38,001 bases of DNA from Vibrio sp. UBA2441 (GTDB lineage: Bacteria > Pseudomonadota > Gammaproteobacteria > Enterobacterales > Vibrionaceae): NCBI GenBank assembly GCA_002342685.1, contig DDQN01000013.1:38755-76755 (forward strand). The letters run 5' to 3'. Position 1 is the first letter of the stretch, and each line of letters starts with the position of its first letter. A model generated the notes under the pieces. That model did not search any database, had not been told where the DNA came from, and worked only from the letters and a program-made list of their open reading frames with translations. Both the position numbers and the translations under genes were made by a program. Below, one piece after another: positions 15,578-23,021 of the stretch.

Positions 15578-17572
15578 TTATCCCAAGGCATTCATCATAC
15601 CAGAAAGTTGCCCTTGCATCTTAGACGTTGCATCTTGCATCGCCATAAATTTGTTCTTGGTTCTCTCTTCCAACCCTTCCATTCTACGATTTAGAGTTGA
15701 TTGATTGTCATTTAATCGATAGTTTTGATCCAAAAGTGATTTTTCTCGGGTACGGATAGAGCCAGTGACACCCGTCATAGAGTGAATTGCATCTTCTACT
15801 TTCTTAGCAAAGCCTTTATTGCCACCAAAAAAATCTTCTAGTTTAGTGAAATTATTATTTAATTGCCTATCCAGCATTTTGTCATTGATTTCAAGCGTTC
15901 CCTGTCGGGTACCTGTAATACCAAACTCTGTCAGAGTTTTAAGATCCTCTGGTGCAGGTTCTATGTTAGCTGAAAATACCGATTTTAGTCGAGACTGAGC
16001 AGCGCGTACGACGCTGTCACCCGCTAATGGTCCCGCTTCACCCGTTTGAGGATCAACCGCAGAAAGATCTTTACTCACTTGATAAAATTGATTGTAGGCA
16101 CTAACAAACTGAACGATGTCATCTCGAACACTTTTTCGGTCGTACTCAACGCCAATCTCAGTTTTCTGTTTTCCCGGTTCAGTCACACCTTTAACGGTTA
16201 AATCAATACCATCAATGGCGTTTTCAATAACGTTATTTTCACTACTCAGTTGCGCTATGCCATCAAGCATAACCAGTGCGTCTTGCGCTTCTTGTACTTC
16301 CGTCATTCCATCGTAAGAGGCCATTGACTCTTGAGCACTTTTCAGTGCAGCCTGAGTTTCATCGATTTTAAGTTGATGTTCTCTCTTTTCCGGCGACATT
16401 CTCTTTAATTCGAGCTGATAGGCTTGTTCTTCTGTTAGCTCACCACTCGCAACCGCTTCTGCAATTGCCACTTTTTCTATTTCAATTCGAGCTGCTTCAG
16501 CGGCGGTCGCTTCTTTAGGAGTGACATAAGAGTCGGTCAATGTTCCTGATGCACTATTGTTCCAGCCGGGAATATCAGGCATTTTTTCCAAAGCTTTCGC
16601 ATCCAGCTCTGGCTCAGGTGGTCGATATGAGTCCAAAAGAGTACCTGAAGCGGCTTCACCCCAGCCAGGAATATTATCTTGCGGCAAAACAGATATTGGG
16701 GGGACAGGAATAGATGGATCAACGCTCAGGGGCGTCGACAACGAACCATCTGCATTAGGTTGCTGATCCAGATTGATTTTGGCCGCAGGATCCAGTTCAG
16801 ATTTTTGACTTTCACCATCTGGCAAAGGCTCGCCATCTGCGGACGTTTCCTTATTCGTAATATTTTGATTGGCAATATCTTGCCCCGGAACCGGCGCGGA
16901 TAGCGCTTCTGCCGCGGCACTTCTCGCTTTCTCGAGCGCTTTGACTCGCTCTTCTAACGTTTTATATTCAAACTTCTTTAAGGGGTTTCCTGATTCGGAT
17001 TCAGCGCTTATTTTTATATCATTATCGACACCGGACTTATCAGACGCGACGATTAGGCGCTGTCCATTAGTATCATTAATAATTGATGCTCTGACGCCAG
17101 GGTTAGTACTTGCGCCATTTATTCCTCTGACAACGTCAACAAGCTTAGAACGTTCTTTTACCTCAACAGTAAACTCTCGGTCTCCCAAACTAATTTGCAG
17201 CTTGCCCGGGCCAAATTTGGTGTCATCGGCAATCACCTCTGACGCCACTTTGTGACTCTGAGCAAGCTGCAGCACATCGATAGCATACCTACCAGCGATA
17301 GCTTCAGTCGTAGCTGTGGCAGACACTGCTTTTTCATCAGAAGATTCGACTGTTCGTACTGCGAACGCTTTCTCCTGACGAAAGTTTGCCATCAGATTCT
17401 TCATCGTATCCAGCGACTCTCTGAGTCTCCCATAGGCACTGATACTGGTATCAATCTTGGCGCGATCGCTATCGATTCGCTGCTGTTTAGGCACACGCTC
17501 CGAATCTACGATTTTGCTGACCATAGAATTGATATCCATGCCAGATGACATACCCAATGGGTTCAAACTCAT
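15578..17572 (-). CDS. fliD: Flagellar filament cap protein FliD (hook-associated protein 2)
   Basis: FliD forms the cap at the filament tip that folds incoming flagellin. The 664-residue protein has the N-terminal FliD domain (1-110, MSLNPLGMSSGMDINSMVSK). Its C-terminal domain (about 440-664) has NAIDGIDLTVKGVTEPG and coiled-coil ends that sit in the filament core. Between is a long variable region (about 205-430), rich in Ala, Pro, Asp and Ser, holding two near-copies of a 16-residue motif IPGWxxxASGTLxDSY at 301-316 and 334-349. It is longer than the enterobacterial protein (about 470) but close to vibrio FliD. A ribosome site (GAGGTGAG) precedes the start; it follows flaG by 20 bases. 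Confidence 0.94.
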   Translation of the reverse strand: MSLNPLGMSSGMDINSMVSKIVDSERVPKQQRIDSDRAKIDTSISAYGRLRESLDTMKNLMANFRQEKAFAVRTVESSDEKAVSATATTEAIAGRYAIDVLQLAQSHKVASEVIADDTKFGPGKLQISLGDREFTVEVKERSKLVDVVRGINGASTNPGVRASIINDTNGQRLIVASDKSGVDNDIKISAESESGNPLKKFEYKTLEERVKALEKARSAAAEALSAPVPGQDIANQNITNKETSADGEPLPDGESQKSELDPAAKINLDQQPNADGSLSTPLSVDPSIPVPPISVLPQDNIPGWGEAASGTLLDSYRPPEPELDAKALEKMPDIPGWNNSASGTLTDSYVTPKEATAAEAARIEIEKVAIAEAVASGELTEEQAYQLELKRMSPEKREHQLKIDETQAALKSAQESMASYDGMTEVQEAQDALVMLDGIAQLSSENNVIENAIDGIDLTVKGVTEPGKQKTEIGVEYDRKSVRDDIVQFVSAYNQFYQVSKDLSAVDPQTGEAGPLAGDSVVRAAQSRLKSVFSANIEPAPEDLKTLTEFGITGTRQGTLEINDKMLDRQLNNNFTKLEDFFGGNKGFAKKVEDAIHSMTGVTGSIRTREKSLLDQNYRLNDNQSTLNRRMEGLEERTKNKFMAMQDATSKMQGQLSGMMNALG

Positions 17573-17592
17573 TCAACTCACCTCTATGACAG

Positions 17593-18024
17593 TTACACCG
17601 TCTCCTCTACAAATAATCCAGAGGAGGCGACCGCTAAGCGCCGTAATATAATTAGCATCTCATCATCAGGGATCTGTCTAATAATGTCACCAGTACTGGC
17701 TTCATAAATAGTCACTACTTTTCTCCCTGACTCTTCGTCTAAACGAAATGAAAGCCCAGTATTAATAGAGTTGACGAATTCATCCATCTTCTCTACTACT
17801 TTTTCAAGCTGATCCTTGTCAAGTTCAATACGTTTTTGAACTAACTCTTCAACAGCCTTCGCTTTCTGAGCCGTTTCTGGCTCTTTTGGACGTTCGGACG
17901 TTTTCTCAGTAGACAGCAAATTATTAATTGCGTCGCCACTATCATTAGCAAGTTTTGTGCCACCAGAAGAGCCACGTGGCTCGCCGTAAGGCTGGATGTT
18001 CGATGTGTATGCTGAAATATCCAT
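17593..18024 (-). CDS. flaG: Flagellar protein FlaG
   Basis: FlaG is a small conserved protein next to fliD in polar-flagellated bacteria; loss in other genera changes filament length, but its mechanism is unclear. The 143-residue product has a variable N-terminal half. The conserved C-terminal FlaG domain (about 75-140) includes VNSINTGLSFRLDEESGRKVVTIYEASTGDIIRQIPDDEMLI in part; the core IIRQIPDDEML is diagnostic. A ribosome site (GGGAG) precedes the ATG. It lies 78 bases after a flagellin gene with no terminator between, so read-through is possible. Confidence 0.92.
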   Translation of the reverse strand: MDISAYTSNIQPYGEPRGSSGGTKLANDSGDAINNLLSTEKTSERPKEPETAQKAKAVEELVQKRIELDKDQLEKVVEKMDEFVNSINTGLSFRLDEESGRKVVTIYEASTGDIIRQIPDDEMLIILRRLAVASSGLFVEETV

Positions 18025-18077
18025 ACTGATCTCCCTTCCACCTTCTGGGTAAGCGTTTTAATCACGCTTAATAGTAA

Positions 18078-18105
18078 ACATCGGCTATTAACCCGACCTT
18101 ACTTA
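18078..18105 (-). promoter_or_regulatory. Possible sigma-28 promoter of flaG
   Basis: The minus strand shows TAAGT, 15 bases, then GCCGATGT, resembling the sigma-28 consensus TAAAG-N14-GCCGATAA but with a mismatched -35 and one extra base of spacing. It sits over the end of the upstream flagellin gene. Weak; flaG may simply be transcribed from the flagellin promoter. Confidence 0.3.
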
Positions 18106-19239
18106 ACCCAATAAGCTTAGAGCTGCCGATGGAGTTTGCTTCGCCTGCGCTAACACTGACGTACTCGCATTCTGTAGAATTTGAGATTTTGTCATTTGCG
18201 TTGTTTCTTTTGCAAAGTCAGTATCCATTATACGACTTCTTGATGCATTAACATTTTCGTTAATGTTATCCAAATTGCTTATCGCATGGTTAAAGCGGTT
18301 CTGGAATGCACCTAATTGCGCTCGGTTACTATCAACATTCTTTAACGCACCATCAATAACAGACACCGCTTGCTGGGAACCCGCAACCGATGTTACATCG
18401 ATATCATTAACCGTTTTATCAACGCCTTCACCTAGGTTTAGCTCACCTGCCAGTGAACCACCAAAAGAAACATCACCATTTTCTACGCTCTGGTTTGCAG
18501 CAAAAACTTGTAACTTGCCACCTTCACCAACAGACGCTTTGATATCATCATTCTGACCATTTATGTAAGTTGCCAGCTCTTCGAGATCATTGCCTTCTTT
18601 CGCGTTAACGGTTATTTCTTTCTCTTCCCCTATTTTATCAGTATAGGAGATAGTGAAGTCAGTTGCCCCTGCTTGAACAGTCCAGTCGGCACTTTTCCCC
18701 TCTTCTGCTACATAACTTTTTCCGCCCATAGCAGCATCATCAGAACGCATGTTTCCCATGCCAAGCATTACTGCTTCACCAGAGTCCGCACCAATCTGAA
18801 AAGACTGAGAGCCAAAGTTACCATTGAGGAGTTTATTACCACCGAATGAAGTTGTTTCTGCAATTCGGTTAAGTTCATCATTTAATGCTGAGACCTCTTC
18901 CTGAATCGCCACACGCTCTGAACGACTGTTCGAACCGTTTGATGATTGCAAGGATAAGTCACGCATACGTTGAAGAATGTTGGTAGTTTCTGTCATTGCA
19001 CCTTCAGCGGTTTGTGCAATAGAAATACCATCATTTGCATTTCGGACAGCCATGTCTAAACCACGGCTTTGAGATGTGAGTCGATTGGATATTTGAAGAC
19101 CTGCAGCATCATCTTTCGCGCTGTTGATCTTGTAGCCTGAAGACAGGCGTTCCATCGATTTATTTAGACCCTCATTAGCACCGTTTAAGTGGCGTTGAGC
19201 GGTCATTGCAGACACATTCGTGTTTACATTCATTGCCAT
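18103..19239 (-). CDS. Polar flagellin (paralogue nearest flaG)
   Basis: Flagellin is the filament subunit. The 378-residue protein has the conserved N-terminal D0/D1 region (NTNVSAMTAQRHLNGANE, then SGYKINSAKDDAAGLQISNRL). The C-terminal region contains FQNRFNHAISNLDNINENVNASRSRI and ends PSAALSLLG. The middle (about 175-280) is variable. It is one of three paralogues in the window; order and flaG proximity suggest a flaA/flaB-type late gene of Vibrio, but the letter cannot be assigned safely. A strong ribosome site (AAGGAG) and a sigma-28 site upstream indicate late expression after hook completion. Confidence 0.96.
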   Translation of the reverse strand: MAMNVNTNVSAMTAQRHLNGANEGLNKSMERLSSGYKINSAKDDAAGLQISNRLTSQSRGLDMAVRNANDGISIAQTAEGAMTETTNILQRMRDLSLQSSNGSNSRSERVAIQEEVSALNDELNRIAETTSFGGNKLLNGNFGSQSFQIGADSGEAVMLGMGNMRSDDAAMGGKSYVAEEGKSADWTVQAGATDFTISYTDKIGEEKEITVNAKEGNDLEELATYINGQNDDIKASVGEGGKLQVFAANQSVENGDVSFGGSLAGELNLGEGVDKTVNDIDVTSVAGSQQAVSVIDGALKNVDSNRAQLGAFQNRFNHAISNLDNINENVNASRSRIMDTDFAKETTQMTKSQILQNASTSVLAQAKQTPSAALSLLG

Positions 19240-19326
19240 AATTGATCTCCTTAGGCATATAGGGATGATATGCCGCCGCGTCTCTCACCTCGCATTAGCA
19301 TATCGATTTCATTTCTCTCACTCCTC

Positions 19327-19353
19327 TTAACGGCGGTCGAAATGAATCCTTTA
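19327..19353 (-). promoter_or_regulatory. Sigma-28 promoter of the flaG-proximal flagellin gene
   Basis: The minus strand reads TAAAG, 14 bases, then GCCGTTAA, with one mismatch to the sigma-28 -10 element and ideal spacing. It lies 87 bases upstream of the start codon. The same TCTCTAAAGGATT block occurs before the next flagellin gene. Confidence 0.85.
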
Positions 19354-19432
19354 GAGAAAAATCAGTCTTTTTTTGTTTTTTTTATGTTAAGAATATGTTC
19401 TGAGGTACCGGTCACATTTTAACCAGCAAGAA

Positions 19433-19711
19433 AAATCCGTAAATCGGTTACCGTCACCTAGCGCCTATTACCAAAACCAGATTCCGGATATTTCGTTCCT
19501 CAACTCCGGAATGACAAATTCGCATTTAGTAATCCGGTTATCGGTCACCCGTAATCCCATACCCCATTACCTATCACCCAAAACCAGATTCCGGATATTT
19601 CGTTCCTCAATTCCGGAATGACAAATTCGCATTTAGTAATCCGGTCACCGGTCACCCATTATCCCGTAGCCCATCACCCATAGCCCATCACCTTTTGCCT
19701 ATCCCCCAAAC
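19433..19711. repeat. Intergenic repeat: palindromic core embedded in 7-bp-phased array, two copies
   Basis: Two tandem copies, 107 bases apart, of a roughly 40-base core begin CCAGATTCCGG at 19477 and 19584. Each core has inverted arms ATTCCGGA and TCCGGAAT around TATTTCGTTCCTCAAT. Between and after the cores the sequence runs in degenerate 7-base units of the type CCCATNA or GGTCACC, with a partial unit run before the first core. It fills the gap between the sigma-28 promoter of one flagellin gene and the terminator of the next. Related copies lie at 34.1 and 37.7 kb. No coding potential seen. Confidence 0.85.
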
Positions 19712-19713
19712 AC

Positions 19714-19741
19714 AAAAAACCCCAACATCTCTGCCGGGGTT
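19714..19741 (-). terminator. Rho-independent terminator after middle flagellin gene
   Basis: The minus strand forms AACCCC, a 12-base loop and GGGGTT, running into TTTTT. It starts 20 bases past the flagellin stop and ends that transcript. Confidence 0.85.
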
Positions 19742-19761
19742 CATTCTAATCAGCGTTAATT

Positions 19762-20892
19762 TTAGCCAAGCAAGCTAAGCGCTGAGTTTGGCGCTTGTTT
19801 CGCCTGAGCAAGAATTGACGTAGATGCTTGCTGTAGGATTTGAGACTTCGTCATTGAGGTTGTCTCTTTAGCAAAGTCGGTATCTTTAATACGGCTCTTA
19901 GATGCATTAACATTTTCGTTGATGTTATCTAAGTTACTAATTGCATGGTCAAAACGATTCTGGAAAGCACCAAGCTCTGCTCGATGGCTATCCACATACT
20001 TCAGTGCAGCATCAACAATTGCGACAGACTCTTGGGCACCACCAACACTGCGCACATCAATAGTATCAACCGTTGTGCTTGTCGGTCCGCTCATGCCTAA
20101 ATCACCAGCTAAGCTACCACCAAATGATACTTCACCTTGAACATTGTTATTACCGGCAAATACTTGCAGTTTTCCTGCTTCATCAACAGACGCGCTAACT
20201 AAATCTTGCTGACCATTGATATACGTTGCCAACTCTTCAATATCGTCGCCCGCTTTCGCGTTAATAGTAAACTCTTGTGCTTCTCCGAACTGGTCAGTTA
20301 AGCCAATCGTCATTTGTGAATCTTGAGCAACCGACCAATTCTTATCAACGCCATTCTCTGCTTTGTAGCTTGAACCACCCATCATACGGTTGTCTGAGCG
20401 CATATCTTTAAGCTCAAGCATAACGGCTTCACCGTTATCCGCACCGATTTGGAATGACTTAGTACCGTGAGTACCGTTCAGCAGTTTATTACCACCAAAT
20501 GATGTGGTTTCAGCAATACGGTTAAGTTCATCATTAAGTGCACCCACCTCTTCCTGAATCGCAACACGCTCTTCTTTAGAGTTAGAACCATTCGCAGATT
20601 GTAGAGACAAGTCACGCATACGTTGCAGGATATTGGTGGTTTCTTTCATTGCACCTTCAGCAGTTTGCGCAATGGAAATACCGTCATTTGCATTTCGTAC
20701 TGCTACATCTAAGCCACGGCTCTGTGCATTTAAACGGTTAGATATTTGTAGACCCGCTGCATCATCTTTTGCACTGTTGATTTTGAAACCTGAAGACAGG
20801 CGTTCCATTGAACCGTTAAGGTCACTTGCTGCATTGTTTAAATGACGCTGTGCCGTCATTGCTGCTACGTTAGTATTTACATTTACTGACAT
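19762..20892 (-). CDS. Polar flagellin (middle paralogue)
   Basis: The 376-residue flagellin has conserved ends (MSVNVNTNVAAMTAQRH, SGFKINSAKDDAAGLQISNRL; C terminus AKQAPNSALSLLG) and a variable centre of about 175-275. It closely resembles the flaG-proximal paralogue over the first 165 residues and the last 100, as expected for flagellins that co-assemble in one filament. A ribosome site (GGAGAAATCACC before ATG), a sigma-28 promoter and its own terminator make it a monocistronic late gene. Confidence 0.96.
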   Translation of the reverse strand: MSVNVNTNVAAMTAQRHLNNAASDLNGSMERLSSGFKINSAKDDAAGLQISNRLNAQSRGLDVAVRNANDGISIAQTAEGAMKETTNILQRMRDLSLQSANGSNSKEERVAIQEEVGALNDELNRIAETTSFGGNKLLNGTHGTKSFQIGADNGEAVMLELKDMRSDNRMMGGSSYKAENGVDKNWSVAQDSQMTIGLTDQFGEAQEFTINAKAGDDIEELATYINGQQDLVSASVDEAGKLQVFAGNNNVQGEVSFGGSLAGDLGMSGPTSTTVDTIDVRSVGGAQESVAIVDAALKYVDSHRAELGAFQNRFDHAISNLDNINENVNASKSRIKDTDFAKETTSMTKSQILQQASTSILAQAKQAPNSALSLLG

Positions 20893-20974
20893 GGTGATTT
20901 CTCCAATTGATTTTCCGTTTGTAGCGGTTTCCGACGTCTCGGAAAACCAAGTAGTTCTCTCAAAGTTACTTTCG

Positions 20975-21001
20975 TTAACGGCGCGAAAAAAAAATCCTTT
21001 A
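20975..21001 (-). promoter_or_regulatory. Sigma-28 promoter of middle flagellin gene
   Basis: The minus strand reads TAAAG, 14 bases (including nine T in a row), then GCCGTTAA: same -35, -10 and spacing as the neighbouring flagellin promoter. It lies 82 bases before the start codon. Confidence 0.85.
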
Positions 21002-21249
21002 GAGATAATTTCATTTTTTTTTCTAAATTCAGCTGAAGAAAAAGAGAATGTGATATGGCCAGAAAATTAGGTGTGAAAATTGGATAAAATGCTCAAGCAT
21101 TAAAAACATCGGCCGATAGTGTGCCTTATTTTCGAAATATAATAGGAAAAATCAGCTCGTTTGGTCTGTCAGTATATCGTCAGGAATTAGCTTAAAGAGT
21201 ATGAAAATGTACCGTGCAGTACTATAAATATTTACTGGGAAGCAGAAAA
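21002..21249. other. Non-coding gap, no recognisable feature
   Basis: This AT-rich stretch lies between the terminator of one flagellin gene and the sigma-28 promoter of the next. I see only a 10-base palindrome (ATCGGCCGAT near 21109). No convincing gene, promoter or repeat. Confidence 0.5.
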
Positions 21250-21284
21250 GGAAAAAGCCCCTATCCTTTGAGAGAACCGGGGCT
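21250..21284 (-). terminator. Terminator downstream of flgL-proximal flagellin gene
   Basis: The minus strand has AGCCCC, a 17-base loop and GGGGCT followed by TTTTCC. It is the first clear terminator after the flagellin, but it lies more than 200 bases beyond that stop codon. Confidence 0.75.
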
Positions 21285-21492
21285 GTTCGCAAACCAGCTG
21301 CCTATATGGAGATCGAGAGAAATGCCACATAACTGGTTTAGCGATGCATCTTAAACTATCCAACCTTCAGCAATGAGAGTGAGAGAGCATCTGGTTTTCA
21401 AATCTAAAATGCGATTGCCATACCTGAATCACTTCTAACCGGCCCACGTCTGTGCCAGTCAATACAAAGCAATTCTGGTTCTGACGCTGTCA
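21285..21492 (-). other. Unusually long 3' tail between flagellin stop and terminator
   Basis: No open frame of convincing quality is present on either strand. The segment contains an inverted pair AAACCAG and CTGGTTT enclosing 35 bases, close to the terminator. It could be a structured 3' untranslated region, a small RNA released from the flagellin message, or a remnant repeat. Function unknown. Confidence 0.4.
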
Positions 21493-21508
21493 CTACTGAA
21501 GTAGTGAC
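21489..21508 (-). promoter_or_regulatory. Perfect hairpin across a flagellin stop codon
   Basis: On the minus strand GTCACTAC, loop TTCA, GTAGTGAC gives an 8-bp perfect stem that includes the last codons and the TAG stop of the flagellin gene. No T-run follows, so it is not a terminator by itself; mRNA stabilisation is possible. Confidence 0.6.
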
Positions 21509-22647
21509 ATGGCAGAGTTTGGCAATTGTTTTGCTTGAGCAAGTATGGAAGTACCTGCCTGTTGCAAAATTTGGTTTTTAGTTAATTCTGTTGTCTCTTT
21601 CGCAAAGTCCGTATCTTTGATCCGGCTCTTCGATGCTTCAACATTTTCTTGGATATTAGCTAGGTTATTAATGCTGTGGCTTAGACGGTTCTGTTTTGCA
21701 CCAAGGTCTGCACGTTGGCTATCTACATACTTAAGAGCGGCATCAAGTACGCCAACGGCATTTTGAGAGCCTTTAACCGTAGTAACATCGATATCTTGTG
21801 CCGTAGTTTTCACAGCTACTGAACCGCTGAGTCCAATTTCAGACGCTAGCGTACCCGAAATATCAAGGCCACCCGCAGAATCCGGTTCTGCAACAAAAAT
21901 CTGCAGATTGCCATTTTCTCCTACTGACGCTGTTGCTCGGTGAGTCTGACCATTAATATAGGTTGCCAACTCTTCGATGTCGTCGCCAGCTTTAGCCTGT
22001 ATATCAATAATTTGCTCTTCATTTTCAGCATCTGCTGCAAATGTTAGTTTCAAATCAAGACTTTCTGCAGGAACGCCCCAATCCTTACCGATAACCTTTC
22101 CTTCAGGAAGTTCAGCATTAAACGTTTCACCGCCCATGCGGAAGTCATCTGCACGGATACTGGTTAAGCCCATAATCATTGCTTCACCAGAATTAGAACC
22201 AATTTGGAATGCTGCCTCACCAAATGATCCATTCAGAAGTCGACGACCACCAAATGAAGTCGTTTCAGCGATTCGGTTCAATTCATCCTGAAGTGCACTC
22301 ACTTCCTCGTCTAGCGCTTGGCGCTCTGAAAGCGAGTTAGACCCGTTTGCCGATTGTAGTGACAAGTCGCGCATACGTTGTAATATAGCGGTTGACTCAT
22401 TCATTGCACCTTCAGCCGTCTGCGCAATTGAGATACCATCATTGGCATTTCGCATTGCTACATCCAAACCTCTGGATTGAGCATTCAATCGGTTCGAAAT
22501 TTGTAGGCCCGCTGCATCATCTTTCGCACTATTAATTTTGTGCCCAGAGGATAAACGTTCCATCGAAGTATTTAAGTTATCCGTTGCTTTATTTAAGTAA
22601 CGTTGAGACGTCATTGCCGCGACGTTAGTACTCACTGTAACAGCCAT
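21493..22647 (-). CDS. Polar flagellin (flgL-proximal paralogue, probable core flagellin)
   Basis: The 384-residue flagellin has conserved ends (MAVTVSTNVAAMTSQRY, SGHKINSAKDDAAGLQISNRL; C terminus AKQLPNSAMSLLQ) and a variable middle. It differs from the other two: it ends in LLQ not LLG, has a slightly longer centre, and lacks a recognisable sigma-28 promoter. A sigma-54-like site lies 146 bases upstream. In Vibrio cholerae the essential core flagellin FlaA sits directly after flgL and is sigma-54 controlled, so this is likely its functional equivalent; that is inference. Ribosome site CAGGAG precedes the ATG. Confidence 0.95.
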   Translation of the reverse strand: MAVTVSTNVAAMTSQRYLNKATDNLNTSMERLSSGHKINSAKDDAAGLQISNRLNAQSRGLDVAMRNANDGISIAQTAEGAMNESTAILQRMRDLSLQSANGSNSLSERQALDEEVSALQDELNRIAETTSFGGRRLLNGSFGEAAFQIGSNSGEAMIMGLTSIRADDFRMGGETFNAELPEGKVIGKDWGVPAESLDLKLTFAADAENEEQIIDIQAKAGDDIEELATYINGQTHRATASVGENGNLQIFVAEPDSAGGLDISGTLASEIGLSGSVAVKTTAQDIDVTTVKGSQNAVGVLDAALKYVDSQRADLGAKQNRLSHSINNLANIQENVEASKSRIKDTDFAKETTELTKNQILQQAGTSILAQAKQLPNSAMSLLQ

Positions 22648-22737
22648 TGTTTGCTCTCCTGTTGAGTTCGCAAGTATTCTGCGAAGCGGCCAGCTTTAGT
22701 CTCATTTGGATAAGCACTGACCGTAAAGTTACTTGCT

Positions 22738-22761
22738 GAACTTAGCTCACTCACTAAGCTC
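22738..22761 (-). promoter_or_regulatory. Hairpin in flagellin 5' leader
   Basis: The minus strand reads GAGCTTAG, 8-base loop TGAGTGAG, CTAAGTTC: seven of eight positions pair. It lies in the predicted long leader between the sigma-54-like site and the flagellin start. Possible post-transcriptional control element; no known family recognised. Confidence 0.35.
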
Positions 22762-22792
22762 AATTCGTATTCATCATGTCTATATAAATACA

Positions 22793-22808
22793 TTCAAGTA
22801 GCGTGCCA
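22793..22808 (-). promoter_or_regulatory. Sigma-54-like promoter of flgL-proximal flagellin gene
   Basis: The minus strand reads TGGCACG, 4 bases, TTGAA. The -24 element is perfect and spacing is right, but the -12 has GA where GC is expected. It implies a leader of roughly 130 bases. Weaker than the other sigma-54 sites here. Confidence 0.5.
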
Positions 22809-22910
22809 CTTTTTCAATCTTCGTTATATTGATGATTAATTTAATTATTAAACAACGACTTAGGTTAATATCACCATGTGAAACCAACTTTATTTGTTGT
22901 TTATTTTCTC

Positions 22911-22947
22911 CGTTAAACGGCAACAAATCGAGTTACAATTTTTGCCG
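22911..22947 (-). terminator. Possible terminator after flgL
   Basis: The minus strand pairs CGGCAAAAAT with ATTTGTTGCCG (one bulged base) followed only by TTTAACG. The short T-run makes this a weak call, but it is well placed, 75 bases after the flgL stop. Confidence 0.35.
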
Positions 22948-22986
22948 CCTTTCTACTTGCCACACTCTCAGAACAATATCAGCCCG

Positions 22987-23015
22987 GCACATATGGCATA
23001 AGCACATATGGCATA
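22987..23015. repeat. 14-base direct repeat after flgL
   Basis: GCACATATGGCATA occurs at 22987 and again at 23002, one base apart. It begins just beyond the flgL stop. Origin or use unknown. Confidence 0.8.
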
Positions 23016-23021
23016 TATGGA

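Noticed and set aside
16869..17255. 128-residue open frame on the plus strand
   Set aside because: Antisense to fliD; serine-rich low-complexity composition typical of a shadow frame.
21290..21330. Type I-F-like CRISPR repeat remnant (CTGCCTATATGG)
   Set aside because: Only one copy, arms do not pair fully, and no spacer or cas gene nearby.
22690..22715. Sigma-28 promoter for the flgL-proximal flagellin
   Set aside because: TAAAG and GCCGCTT occur only three bases apart instead of about 14.
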